A stretch of 64,000 bases of DNA from Schaalia odontolytica (GTDB taxonomy: Bacteria; Actinomycetota; Actinomycetes; Actinomycetales; Actinomycetaceae), in the NCBI RefSeq assembly GCF_009730335.1, contig NZ_CP046315.1:2294001-2358000 (forward strand), in the 5' to 3' direction. The notes beneath the pieces are model-generated. The model worked only from the letters and a program-made list of their open reading frames with translations, was not told where the DNA came from and did not search any database. Both the position numbers and the translations under genes were made by a program. Shown in pieces: positions 24,142-33,600 of this stretch; within the stretch, counting starts at the first letter, position 1; each line of letters starts with the position of its first letter.

Positions 24142-25356
24142 TTACTTCTTCTTCGCGTTGCTCGCATTGCTCACGTGGAAGCGCGGGCTGGTCCCCAGGT
24201 GCGTCGGATAGCCGTGCTCGCGGCTCAAGGTGAGATGCTCATCGAAGCCCCGATACTGGTAGGAATCATCCGCGTTGATGCGCCTCGGATCCACGAGGCC
24301 ATCCGCATAGTCCGCGATGTCCTGGCGGGTCGGTATGGACTCGTAGCCCTTGTTCATGAACGGGTTCTCGTCCGGGAACTGGGTTGGATTCGTCGTCAGC
24401 AGCACGTACGGATCCACCGCCCCGTACCCCGTGTACGGATTCCAGTACCCGCCGTTGCCGCCGATCCCCGTGCGGGCCAGGGCCTGCAGGAGCTGATTAC
24501 CCGTCGCCTCGGGCCAGCTCTGCTTCGCCAACGCCAGGAAGGAGGCGATCGTCGGAGACGCGAACGACGTCCCCTGCCAATACCCGGTCTCCCACGTGAT
24601 GCCACTCCTCGCGTAGGGACGCGACACGGACGCCGCCGACACGAAGTCCCCGTAGTTCGAATACGAGGTCAGCGACCCATCGGGATTCACCGAGGACGCT
24701 CCCACCACGCCGGTCATGCGCGCGAGCGACGTAGACGGGTTGTACTCCGACTCATTGCCCAGAGGGGCCACGACGGGCACCTTCTGCGTGATCGCGCGAG
24801 CCAACGCCCAGCGCATACTCTCAGTGTCGGCACTGTACGTCGACGACATCGTGATGATGTCCACCCCATCGTTGAGCGCCAGCTCGATGAGCACCGACGT
24901 CTCCGAGTAGCCGTGATCCCACCAACCAATCGCACAATCCCTGCTCGGCGTATCGCCTTTCAGAGACACCGTGTAGCGGTTGAGCCTCGCCTCAGGGGCG
25001 ATCCCAAACTCCGGTGCTGAGACCATCTGGGCGATGACCGTGCCGTGCTCCCAGCTGTCCTCGCTAGACTCCACGTCGCAGCGGCTCATGTACTGGATGT
25101 TCGCGCCCTGCAGCTCCGGGATGTTCGTGTTAACCGGGCCGTCCAGCAGGCCGATTGTCACGCCCCTGCCCGTGTAACCCGATGCGTGGAGCTGCCCCAG
25201 GTAGTAGTAGGAGTAGTAGTCCTGCTCGTCCGACGTGATCGGCGCGCGCGAGGCCTGTGCCGGGGCTGCGGGGAACACGAGGGCCGCGCCGGCGAGCGCG
25301 CAGGCGACTCCTAGGCCTGCGCCGCGCCGCGCCAGGCGTGGCATCAGATGACTCAT
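24142..25356 (-). CDS. secreted mycosin-like protease at the end of the FN3 operon
   Basis: The 404-residue S8 protease has a signal peptide (about 1-36), triad Asp72 (LLDGPVN), His104 (EHGTVIA), Ser264 (GTSFASP) and Asn201. It carries the same DG motif, Cys pair (about 93 and 141), YYSYYYL segment and tail (HLGTSPRFH) as the three other secreted mycosins. The tail is extended by a Lys-ending VSNASNAKKK. AAAGGA precedes the ATG. It starts only 19 bases after the kinase stop, so it is the last gene of the FN3-DUF58-transglutaminase-kinase operon rather than part of a secretion operon. Its target may be the giant FN3 protein; that is inference. Confidence 0.9.
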   Translation of the reverse strand: MSHLMPRLARRGAGLGVACALAGAALVFPAAPAQASRAPITSDEQDYYSYYYLGQLHASGYTGRGVTIGLLDGPVNTNIPELQGANIQYMSRCDVESSEDSWEHGTVIAQMVSAPEFGIAPEARLNRYTVSLKGDTPSRDCAIGWWDHGYSETSVLIELALNDGVDIITMSSTYSADTESMRWALARAITQKVPVVAPLGNESEYNPSTSLARMTGVVGASSVNPDGSLTSYSNYGDFVSAASVSRPYARSGITWETGYWQGTSFASPTIASFLALAKQSWPEATGNQLLQALARTGIGGNGGYWNPYTGYGAVDPYVLLTTNPTQFPDENPFMNKGYESIPTRQDIADYADGLVDPRRINADDSYQYRGFDEHLTLSREHGYPTHLGTSPRFHVSNASNAKKK

Positions 25357-25375
25357 CAGCTGTCCTTTCGCTGCC

Positions 25376-26893
25376 CTACGGCACCGTCACGCACTGGGTG
25401 ACCGGGGCGGACTCGCGGCCCGTGGAGGTCACGACGAGGCTCACGGTCAGACAGTTCTCGCCGCTCACCGCGGTCGTCGTCAGGCTGTTGCGGCGCATCG
25501 TCTCGGCGACCACAGCCTCGCCCGGTCGGGTGAGCACGTACTTGAACTCCAGCGCTCCGGGCTGGTACTGGCCCTGCTCGGGCACCTCCCAGCCCCAGCG
25601 GATCTCGTTGCCGTTCGGGGTGGCCGTCAAACCGGTCACGGCCTCGGGCGGGACCGCGCCCGCGTCGCCCTGATCGGAGTTGCTCACTGCCCCTGTGCTT
25701 GAGGAGGGGGTCGGCGTGGATCCGCCACCACCGCCTCCGCCCAGGTGGATACTGTGTCCACCGCCGGTGAGCATCGCGACGACCAGGCCGGCCGTCGCCA
25801 GCACCATCACGAGCGCGAGGACCGGCACCACCCACACGGGACGCTTCGACTCCCCCTCGACCAACCCGGTTCGGTTCGTCGTCGAGTTACCGGCCCACGC
25901 CTCGTTCGACGAGGCCTGGGGACCATCCGAGAAACTCCCGCGGCGGGTGCGCGTGCGCTCCGCGTCCAGGGCCGCCGCAGACGGGGATGACATAGCCGAG
26001 GCGGGCGCGCTCGAGGAGGCCACCACACTCAGCTTCATCTCCGTGACCGGGCGGTGCATCTCGCGTTCGACCGTCTGCAGCGCGTAGCCAAGGGCTGCCG
26101 CCGACCCGAAGCGCTGCTCCGGGTCCAGGCTCATCGCGCGGCGCACGATGGCCGTCACAGCGTCGGGCACGCCCGGGCGGTCAATGCGCGACACGCGGCC
26201 ACGGGCGACGCGCTGGGCGACCGCGTGGGCCGAGTTGTCCCCGTCCTCCACCTCGAAGGGCGAGCGGCCCATGAGGAGCGTCCACAGGGTCGCGCCCAGT
26301 GCCCACACGTCCTGCGTCGGATGAGCGCGTGCCGTGCCCGCAATCTGTTCGGGCGGCGCCCACATCACCGAGAAGCCGTCGCGGCCGCCGCGCGGGTCCG
26401 CACCCACCGGCTCGGCCACGCCGAAGTCGGTGAGCACCGGCGACCCGTAGGCGTTGATCATGATGTTGCTGGGCTTAATGTCGCGGTGCACGTAGCCCGC
26501 GCGGTGCAGCATCTCAGCGCCGCCGCACATGCGGATCACCATCGACAGCGCGCGGTCCGTCGACATCGGGTTTGCGCGCACCTGATCGAGGATGTTCGCA
26601 ACCGGGCAGTACTCCATCACCAGGTACGGGCGACCATCCGGCGTGCGCCCCGCGCCGTACAGCTGGGCCACCGCCGGGTGACCCGACACGAGAGCCATCA
26701 CGTCGGCCTCACGTGCGATACCGGCCTCGCCGTCCGCCCCGCGATCCCTGCGCGCCACCTTGACGGCCACCTCACGGCTGGGCAGCTCCTGGCGGCACAG
26801 GAACACGTCCGCGAAACCACCCGAACCGAGTGGACGAATCCACTCGTAACCCGGCAGCGACGGCACCATTCCGACGCGAGCGTCGCTATCCAT
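25376..26893 (-). CDS. transmembrane Ser/Thr protein kinase
   Basis: The 505-residue protein has a cytosolic Hanks-type kinase domain (about 15-275) with P-loop GSGGFADV (23-30), Lys45, HRDIKPSN (136-143) and DFG (156-158), so it should be active. A Ser/Ala-rich juxtamembrane region, one membrane helix (about 345-367), a Gly-rich stretch and an external domain of about 90 residues resembling FN3 (ending with two Cys) follow; there are no PASTA repeats. Its ATG overlaps the stop of the transglutaminase-fold gene (TGATG). The order FN3 - DUF58 - transglutaminase - kinase resembles the bifidobacterial PFNA cluster with Pkb2. Candidate readers include the FHA protein at 12885-14312. Confidence 0.9.
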   Translation of the reverse strand: MDSDARVGMVPSLPGYEWIRPLGSGGFADVFLCRQELPSREVAVKVARRDRGADGEAGIAREADVMALVSGHPAVAQLYGAGRTPDGRPYLVMEYCPVANILDQVRANPMSTDRALSMVIRMCGGAEMLHRAGYVHRDIKPSNIMINAYGSPVLTDFGVAEPVGADPRGGRDGFSVMWAPPEQIAGTARAHPTQDVWALGATLWTLLMGRSPFEVEDGDNSAHAVAQRVARGRVSRIDRPGVPDAVTAIVRRAMSLDPEQRFGSAAALGYALQTVEREMHRPVTEMKLSVVASSSAPASAMSSPSAAALDAERTRTRRGSFSDGPQASSNEAWAGNSTTNRTGLVEGESKRPVWVVPVLALVMVLATAGLVVAMLTGGGHSIHLGGGGGGGSTPTPSSSTGAVSNSDQGDAGAVPPEAVTGLTATPNGNEIRWGWEVPEQGQYQPGALEFKYVLTRPGEAVVAETMRRNSLTTTAVSGENCLTVSLVVTSTGRESAPVTQCVTVP

Positions 26894-29448
26894 CAACGTT
26901 TCCCTTTCCTACGGCCCATGCGCTTGGCCAGCGAGCGACCGCCCTTGCGAGCGGCGTCAGCCTGACGGCGGGCGCGACGGCGCCAGCGCAGCGACTTCAG
27001 CGACAGCGCGTACCGCAGTCGCGCGAACAGCGACACCGAGGCCGCCCACTCGCGACGCAGCTCATCCACGTCGTTCCACGCCTGCTCCGCGTCCTCGGGG
27101 CGGGCACCACCGGCAGCGAAGTCCGCGACGTCCGCGCGTCGCGCCACGGTGACGGCCCGGGGAACCGCGCCCGAGAACAGCGACCAGCCGGGCACGCGTA
27201 CGTCGGCAGCCGAGCGCTTGCGCGCCTTGCGGGCCTTGGCGTCCCCCTCCTCGTCGCTCTCGGACTTCTGAGGCGTCCACTGCGAGGCCAGCGCCCACGC
27301 GACCTCCTGGCGCGTCAGGTGCGGCTCGACGACGAGGCCGGAGTCGATCGCAGTATCCACGAGCTCGTCCCACGAGCCGCGCACCGACTCGGCGGCCTGC
27401 GCGCGGCGGCGGCTCTTACGGCGGCGAGACTTCGCCAGGAGCACCGCCAGGACCGGGCCCAGCAGCAGGAGGAGCAACACCGACACCGTGCCGATCGCCA
27501 TCCACGGGATATGGACGCCGTTCGGATCGTGCGGATCCGTCGCCTGGTCGCGGGTCGCGGGCGGCAGCTCAACCGGCTGCTCGGGCGGCTCCGGGGGCTG
27601 CAGGACCTGCGGCTTGGGCACGGACTTGGGCTTGTTGACCTGCGTCGTGGGCTGCTGATCGCGCGGCGGAGTCGGGTCGAAGGTCGCCCAGCCCACGCCG
27701 GGGAACTCCACCTCGACCCACGCGTGCATGTCCGAACCCGTCAGGTCGACGCTGCCGGACGTGCCCTCACGGTAGGCGCCCATCACGACGCGGGCGTTGA
27801 TGCCCTGCGAGTGCAGCATGAGGGCCATAAGGGTCGCGTACTGCTCGTCGTCGCCCACCAGCGCCTCGGCGCTGATCATGCGCTCGATGCGGTCCTGAGA
27901 GGAGCCGGGACGCGAATTGATCGTGTCCTCGTTGGAGTAGTAGCCATCCGTGTGCAGGAACTGCTCGATCGCGCGGGCCTTCTCCAGGTCCGAGCGCGCG
28001 GTCGACGTGTGATCCGCTGCCAGGGAGTCCACGTCCTTCGGGACGTTCGTGTCTCCCCCGGCGTAGCGCGCTGCGTTCACGCTGGCGAACTCCGAATCCG
28101 CGTGTTCGCGCGGCATCGTCGTACTCAGCGAGTAGCTCAGCTGGCCGGTCGGACCCGTTGTCAGGGCGGTATCCGCCCACAGGTCGTAGTTCAGGCCGTC
28201 CTGCTGCTCGGCCGCGTTGGGGGCGGAGGGTTCAAAACGCAGGACCGACACCTGGCCGATCGTGGGCACCCACGGTCCCAGCAGCTGCGAGGTCGACACC
28301 GAGGTCTGCACGCCCGCCGTATCGGCGCTGCGCCCCGGGATCGTGGACCCCACGCGGCGGTATCCGGCGGTGCCGTCAGCCGTGTTGGAGACACCCATGC
28401 CGAAGGTCGTCCCGTCGTACACGTCCATCGCGCCCAGGCGCACGCGCGCCTCCTTGGGCAGGTTGGACACGCGGATCAGGGATTCATCCTCGAGGTCCTT
28501 GTTGTAGTGGCGGTAACTGGACAGCGGCGAGGGGTACTGGCGCGCGTCCACGGGCGGCTCGACGACGTCGCGTCCGACGACGCGGTCCGAGGCCGTGGGG
28601 CCCAGCAGGGACGCCGCAGGGATCGCCGCAGCGACCATCACGCCCACCATGAGCGCGCCCATGCCCACGCGCCACCACACGTGCACGATCTGGCGCGAGG
28701 AACCGCCCATGGTCGTCGACGCGGTGGTCGCCGTAGAGGCCATACCAATGACGATGTCGGCGCCCAGTCGTGCGCGTCCGATCGCCGAGGCCCACGCCCA
28801 CCACACGATGAGTCCCACCCACCACGCGATGACGAGGAGGGCGGACGGAGAGTGGCCCGACGGCCCCCACACGATCGCGATCACGCCAGCGAGGATCAGC
28901 GGCACCGATCCCCACATGGGGCGCCCGTAGCGCACCGTCACAACGCCCGCCGCGACCGAACACACGAGGCAAGCCATCCACGGCACCATCGCAGGCCCCA
29001 CGTAGGAGCCGGCCGGCGGCGTCAGCGTGAGGAGGTCCTTCCAGGCCTCGACCGAACCGACGACGAGCGTCTGGACGGTCCGCGACGTCGGAACCACACC
29101 CCAGCGGGTCGTCTCGCGCAGCGCGGCAGGGCCGCCGAGGAGGAAGTGTGAGGCCACAACCGTCGCGACGATCGACAGCAGGTCCCAGCGCCACTTGGCG
29201 GCCGCCCACGCGACCACGAGGCCGACCACGACGCCCGCGAGTGCCGCGATCGCGCCCTGGCCACCACCGAAGACGGACTCGAACATGAGGATCGGACCGG
29301 AAAAGAGGACCCCGAGGACGAGCAGGGACCACGCGGGCATGGCGGCGCGGTAGATCGACCCGCCCATGGTGGTTTCCTGGGCGGCGGGGCGACGGGAGCG
29401 ACGCGGCGGAGGTGCCGGACGCGAGGCGTTGCGAGCAGGAGTACTCAC
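26893..29448 (-). CDS. transglutaminase-fold membrane protein (TgpA/DUF3488 type), Cys lost
   Basis: The 851-residue product has about seven N-terminal membrane helices (35-290), an external transglutaminase-like domain (about 470-600), one more helix (about 660-680) and a basic cytosolic tail. The usual catalytic Cys site (G-x-C-E-Q) reads VGDDEQYA near 530, so Cys is replaced by Asp. The His (MHAWVEVE, about 574) and Asp (TFDPTP, about 591) remain. It is probably not a transglutaminase or peptidase in the normal sense. I chose the GTG at 29448, overlapping the DUF58 stop (GTGA); the long frame upstream of it is antisense-like Arg/Gly sequence. Genes of this type pair with DUF58 and MoxR; here MoxR is missing. 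Confidence 0.85.
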   Translation of the reverse strand: MSTPARNASRPAPPPRRSRRPAAQETTMGGSIYRAAMPAWSLLVLGVLFSGPILMFESVFGGGQGAIAALAGVVVGLVVAWAAAKWRWDLLSIVATVVASHFLLGGPAALRETTRWGVVPTSRTVQTLVVGSVEAWKDLLTLTPPAGSYVGPAMVPWMACLVCSVAAGVVTVRYGRPMWGSVPLILAGVIAIVWGPSGHSPSALLVIAWWVGLIVWWAWASAIGRARLGADIVIGMASTATTASTTMGGSSRQIVHVWWRVGMGALMVGVMVAAAIPAASLLGPTASDRVVGRDVVEPPVDARQYPSPLSSYRHYNKDLEDESLIRVSNLPKEARVRLGAMDVYDGTTFGMGVSNTADGTAGYRRVGSTIPGRSADTAGVQTSVSTSQLLGPWVPTIGQVSVLRFEPSAPNAAEQQDGLNYDLWADTALTTGPTGQLSYSLSTTMPREHADSEFASVNAARYAGGDTNVPKDVDSLAADHTSTARSDLEKARAIEQFLHTDGYYSNEDTINSRPGSSQDRIERMISAEALVGDDEQYATLMALMLHSQGINARVVMGAYREGTSGSVDLTGSDMHAWVEVEFPGVGWATFDPTPPRDQQPTTQVNKPKSVPKPQVLQPPEPPEQPVELPPATRDQATDPHDPNGVHIPWMAIGTVSVLLLLLLGPVLAVLLAKSRRRKSRRRAQAAESVRGSWDELVDTAIDSGLVVEPHLTRQEVAWALASQWTPQKSESDEEGDAKARKARKRSAADVRVPGWSLFSGAVPRAVTVARRADVADFAAGGARPEDAEQAWNDVDELRREWAASVSLFARLRYALSLKSLRWRRRARRQADAARKGGRSLAKRMGRRKGKR

Positions 29449-30680
29449 GCGTTCACCCCCCGCGACACGAGCATCGGCAGGTCTTCGAGGGAGGGGCAGT
29501 CGATGATGACGCCGCGCGTGATCTTGCGACGGCGACGCGCCCGGCCTGGGACCACGCGGATCACCGACACGATGACATCGACAGGAGCGATATTCGCCAG
29601 GCGAGCAGCCTCCTGGTCGTCCACGCCAGCGCCGACGACGATCGAGAGCACCGAGATCCCGCCGCGCTCCATGATGCAGCGGCGCACAATACCCGCGAAC
29701 TCCGAGCGCGTCGACGTCTCCATCTCGGACAGCGCATCCAGCATCGCCATGGGCGAGCCCGTGGGGATCCACTCGTCCGCGGTGTGCATCGACACCGTGC
29801 GGGCCTCGCCCGAGCCGGCGAGCGCCAGCGACGCAGCAACCGACACGGCCGTCTCAAAGGAGCGTCGATCCCACGCATCCACGCGCGTATCCAGCAGCAC
29901 CATGTGGTGCGAGCGGTGAGTCTCCTCGAACTGACGGACGATCAGGCGGCCAAAGCGCGCCGTCGACGGCCAGTGCACCGCGCGACGGTCGTCGCCCGGC
30001 TCGTAGTCACGCAGGGCGTGGAAGGACACGTCGGAGCTCGTCAGCTTCTCGCTGGCAACGCCCTCGACATCCATCTGCATGCCCGTCGCGTCAAAGGAGA
30101 AACGCACCGTCGGCGGGTGCACGTGCACGAGGATCGGGTCATCCCACGAACGCACGCGACGCAGCAGGCCCAGGCCGTCCATGCGCACGGTGCGCGCCGG
30201 GCCCACGTTGATGACGCCGCGGCGCTTCGTCATGACCGAGAAGGACTCGTTCCACGTGCCGTTTCCGCTGATCGGGGGCACGAGGAACTCGCCACTGCCT
30301 CGTCCGATCGTGACCTCCACGAGGGTCGAACCCGAGCGGCGCCCGGACTCGTTGACCACGCGGACGCGGCCCACCGCCACCTGGCCGGCGACGATGCGGT
30401 CGTTCTTCATGCGCAGGGTAACGGAGAGCGGGGACGGGGAGGCGACCGAGGCGACCGCGACCACGAGGGCCACCAGGCCCATGACGGCCACGATGAAGCC
30501 CTCCAGCCAGCCGAAGGCGAAGGCCGCGACGGTGCCCGCGAGCATCGCCACGATCACCGCCCACCCGACCGGGGTCAGCGCGCTCAGCCAGCGGGCGACG
30601 CCCTCGTAGCCGGGCAGCGCCTGCACGCGGGCGCTCAGGGCGCGCCACGCATTCTTCACAAGTCGACGTAGTTTCTTCAC
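29445..30680 (-). CDS. DUF58 membrane protein
   Basis: The 411-residue protein has two membrane helices (about 38-80), then a beta domain and a DUF58 core with the signature LRDYEPGDDRRAVHWPSTA (about 225-245) and a vWA-like C-terminal part. DUF58 proteins normally work with MoxR AAA+ ATPases and TgpA-type proteins in envelope stress or in assembly of surface proteins. The GTG start lies 3 bases after the FN3 gene stop with GAGG 6 bases upstream, and its own stop overlaps the next gene. No MoxR gene is next to it, unlike in most such clusters. Confidence 0.88.
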   Translation of the reverse strand: MKKLRRLVKNAWRALSARVQALPGYEGVARWLSALTPVGWAVIVAMLAGTVAAFAFGWLEGFIVAVMGLVALVVAVASVASPSPLSVTLRMKNDRIVAGQVAVGRVRVVNESGRRSGSTLVEVTIGRGSGEFLVPPISGNGTWNESFSVMTKRRGVINVGPARTVRMDGLGLLRRVRSWDDPILVHVHPPTVRFSFDATGMQMDVEGVASEKLTSSDVSFHALRDYEPGDDRRAVHWPSTARFGRLIVRQFEETHRSHHMVLLDTRVDAWDRRSFETAVSVAASLALAGSGEARTVSMHTADEWIPTGSPMAMLDALSEMETSTRSEFAGIVRRCIMERGGISVLSIVVGAGVDDQEAARLANIAPVDVIVSVIRVVPGRARRRRKITRGVIIDCPSLEDLPMLVSRGVNA

Positions 30681-30683
30681 GGC

Positions 30684-33600
30684 TTACCTCACCGGGCGGC
30701 AATTGCCGACGCGCACCTTCTGCGCGAACGCCGCCTCGGAATCCGCCCGCGTCGCGATGTTCGACTCGATGGGACCGGCACGATCGATAGTCACCTCTTC
30801 GGTCCAACCGTCCAGATCCGAACTAATCGTACATTTGTGAGTAAGCGACGTGCCAGCCCACCCCGGAGCACTGAACGTAAAGGTGTGGCATCCACCCGGG
30901 GGCGTGTGCTTCTCGCCTCCCTGGCAGACGTCCGTCCACGTCAGGTTCACGTCCAGCTTTGTCACGACCGACGAGTCCGCCTGCATCTGAGTCGTTCCCC
31001 AGTCGTTCGTCGCCGCGACCGTGGCCGAGTACTCAGTGCCCTGTGCCAGGTCACTGAAGGTCGCCTCCGTGGCGCCAACCCCGACGGGTTGCTCCCTGTT
31101 ATTCAGGTACACCTTGAGACCCGACAAGGCGGGGTTGGCACCGATCGGATCCCAGCGCACGACGGCAGACGTGCTACCGACATCCGAAACCCACACCCTG
31201 ACCGGATCGGGCTTGGCCGTGGGTTGGCCAACGGCAGAAACGGCGTCCGACGTGACCTCATTCCTGTTGAGGCCGCGGCCAGACTGGCAGAAGTGGACTT
31301 CACGCTTCTGCCAGCCGCCCACATCGATTCGCTCGCCCTCATGGATCGGCGTTCCGTTCGCGCATGTGCCGGAGGTCAACGAGTAGCGCACCGTCAGCTC
31401 CGATGCGCTGAAGCCGTGTCCCTCCTTGGGCCTCAGATTCGAGACAACCAGCTGCCCCGGCGTGCCGTTGCCCTGCAGAGTCGGGGTATCGATCGGCAGA
31501 GGCACGGTCGCCACAGCCACGTGCGTGGTGGTAACCAGAGAAGCATCTCGATCAGAGTTCGTCAGCTGCACCGTCACCGGTACGGACGTGTCGGTGTCGA
31601 CGCCATCAATCACCACCGATTGAGCTTCAGCAGGGACTCGAACCTCTGAACCACCGACCGAGACTATTGTCTCCCCCCAGCCAGCTCCACCGTGGTCGTG
31701 CCGTTCCCACGTGACCTTCACCTTCGCCTTGGACAGGCTGAGACCACTGTCGACCGAGTACGCATCGACGGACGTCGGCTGGTCCGGCGCGCGGTGCGGG
31801 TGCATGGTCGTCCCCAAAGACATCGGCGACGGCGTGTCCGCTTTGTTCTGCGCCTGGACATACACCGTGTAGTCCGTGCCGTTCTGCAGACCCGGGATCC
31901 GCAGGTAGGTCTTAGGGGCGGACACCGGGTACTGGGTCGACTGGCCAGATCCGCCCGTCGCAACGAACACCGTGTACGACAGGATCCGCGATCCTTCGTT
32001 GTGCGGCTCCACCCACGAGACCTCGAGGGCACTATCCGTACCCACGACCGTGGGTGCCGCCATCTGCTCGGGCGCCATGTCGATGCGCACCTCGGCGGAG
32101 GCAGCCGACGGGTCTGAGTCCCCGGCCTCGTTGTGAGCGACGACCGTGAACGAGTGCATCTCTCCGATCGCCAGGCCCGTAATCTGCGTGCCCGGATCAC
32201 GAGTCTCGTAGGTCTTCCCGTCGAACTTGTCCGTAATCGTGTAGCCCGTAATCGTGCCACCGTTGGAGGCACCCGAGTCGAAGCGAACGAAGGCAGAGTT
32301 CGCGCCCACCGGCGTCGCCGAGACCTTCTGGGGCGGTTCGGGGCGGTCGACGACCTGGACGACAACTCGGCCCTGGACCACGCGATCCGGGTCGTTCGTC
32401 GCATCCATGACGCGGTACACGATGGTCATGTTGCCGTGGAAGCCGGCCTTGGGGGTCACCGACAGGACGTTGCCGTTGCCCGAGGCGGTTCCCTGGCCCA
32501 CGTGCACCGACGCGTCCAGGACCACGAGCGGATCCGGGAACGGGTTCGTCGTGTACTCCGAGAGGTTCACGTCCACCGCCTGGCCGGCCTTCGCCTTGAT
32601 GCGGGCCTCCGTGGTCGTCACGAGGGGCTTGGAGGACTTCACGATCGTCACCGGAATATCGGCGTTGACCGCGCCCGAGCCGTCGTCGACGCTGACGGTA
32701 ATCGCGCCGACCGGGCCCTTGGGCTGGTCCTTCTTGCCGGACACAGTCAGGTTGTAGCCGTCCAGGGAGACGTCCACGCCGCCGGGTGCCTTCACCACGG
32801 CGTAGGAGAAGCTGTTCTTGGCCTGGTCATCCGGGTCGTCCACCATCTGCGTGAGGTCGACCGTCACGCTCTCACCCTGGCCCACGACGATCGGGGTCGG
32901 GGTCAGGCGCGGCGGCAGGTTCCTGGCCGGCTGGATCGTGATCGGGATCGTCAAGGTCGAGGACAGCGCCGAGGCGTCGTCCGAGGCGCCGTCACGCACC
33001 GTGAAGGACACCGAGGCCTTGCCCGAGGCCGTGTCGGGCGCGCTCAGCGTAATGTGCGTGGAGTCCTGGAGCGAGGCCGATTCCAGGCCGCCGCTGAACT
33101 TCACGGACGAGGCGTCCGTAATGATCGGGGAGCGCGAATTGTCGCGCACCAGCACGTAGTCGTGCATGTCGAGGGTGAGGGTGGAGCCCGCGCGCATCGC
33201 CACCGGGACGCGCGTCGTGTCCAGGCGAGGAGCCAACAGGTCGGTGCCAGGAACGGTCACGACCGCGCTCGCGCTCAGGCCGTCGGGGTCCGTCACCGTG
33301 TACACGACGAGGCGACGACGTGCGTCCGTGGAAATCGACAGGTTCTGCCCCGACACGCTCACGCCCGAGGCGTCCGAGGACACCGTCAGCGCGGCCGTGG
33401 TGCCGTCCGGGTCCTCGTCATTGACGAGGACGGCAACGCTCACGGGCTTGGAGTCCGAGGGCAGGTCGGACACGGGCACGACGTCGTCGCGGGCAATCGG
33501 CGCGCGCAGCGGCGCCTCAGCGTCCACCGTCACGGTCAGCTGTCCCTGGGCGCGGCCACCTCGGCCGTCCTCGATCTGGTAAGCCACGACGAACACACCG

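Noticed and set aside
29449-29772. N-terminal extension of the transglutaminase-fold protein
   Set aside because: Arg/Gly-rich translation overlapping the DUF58 gene; a GTG at 29448 overlapping the DUF58 stop explains the gene better.
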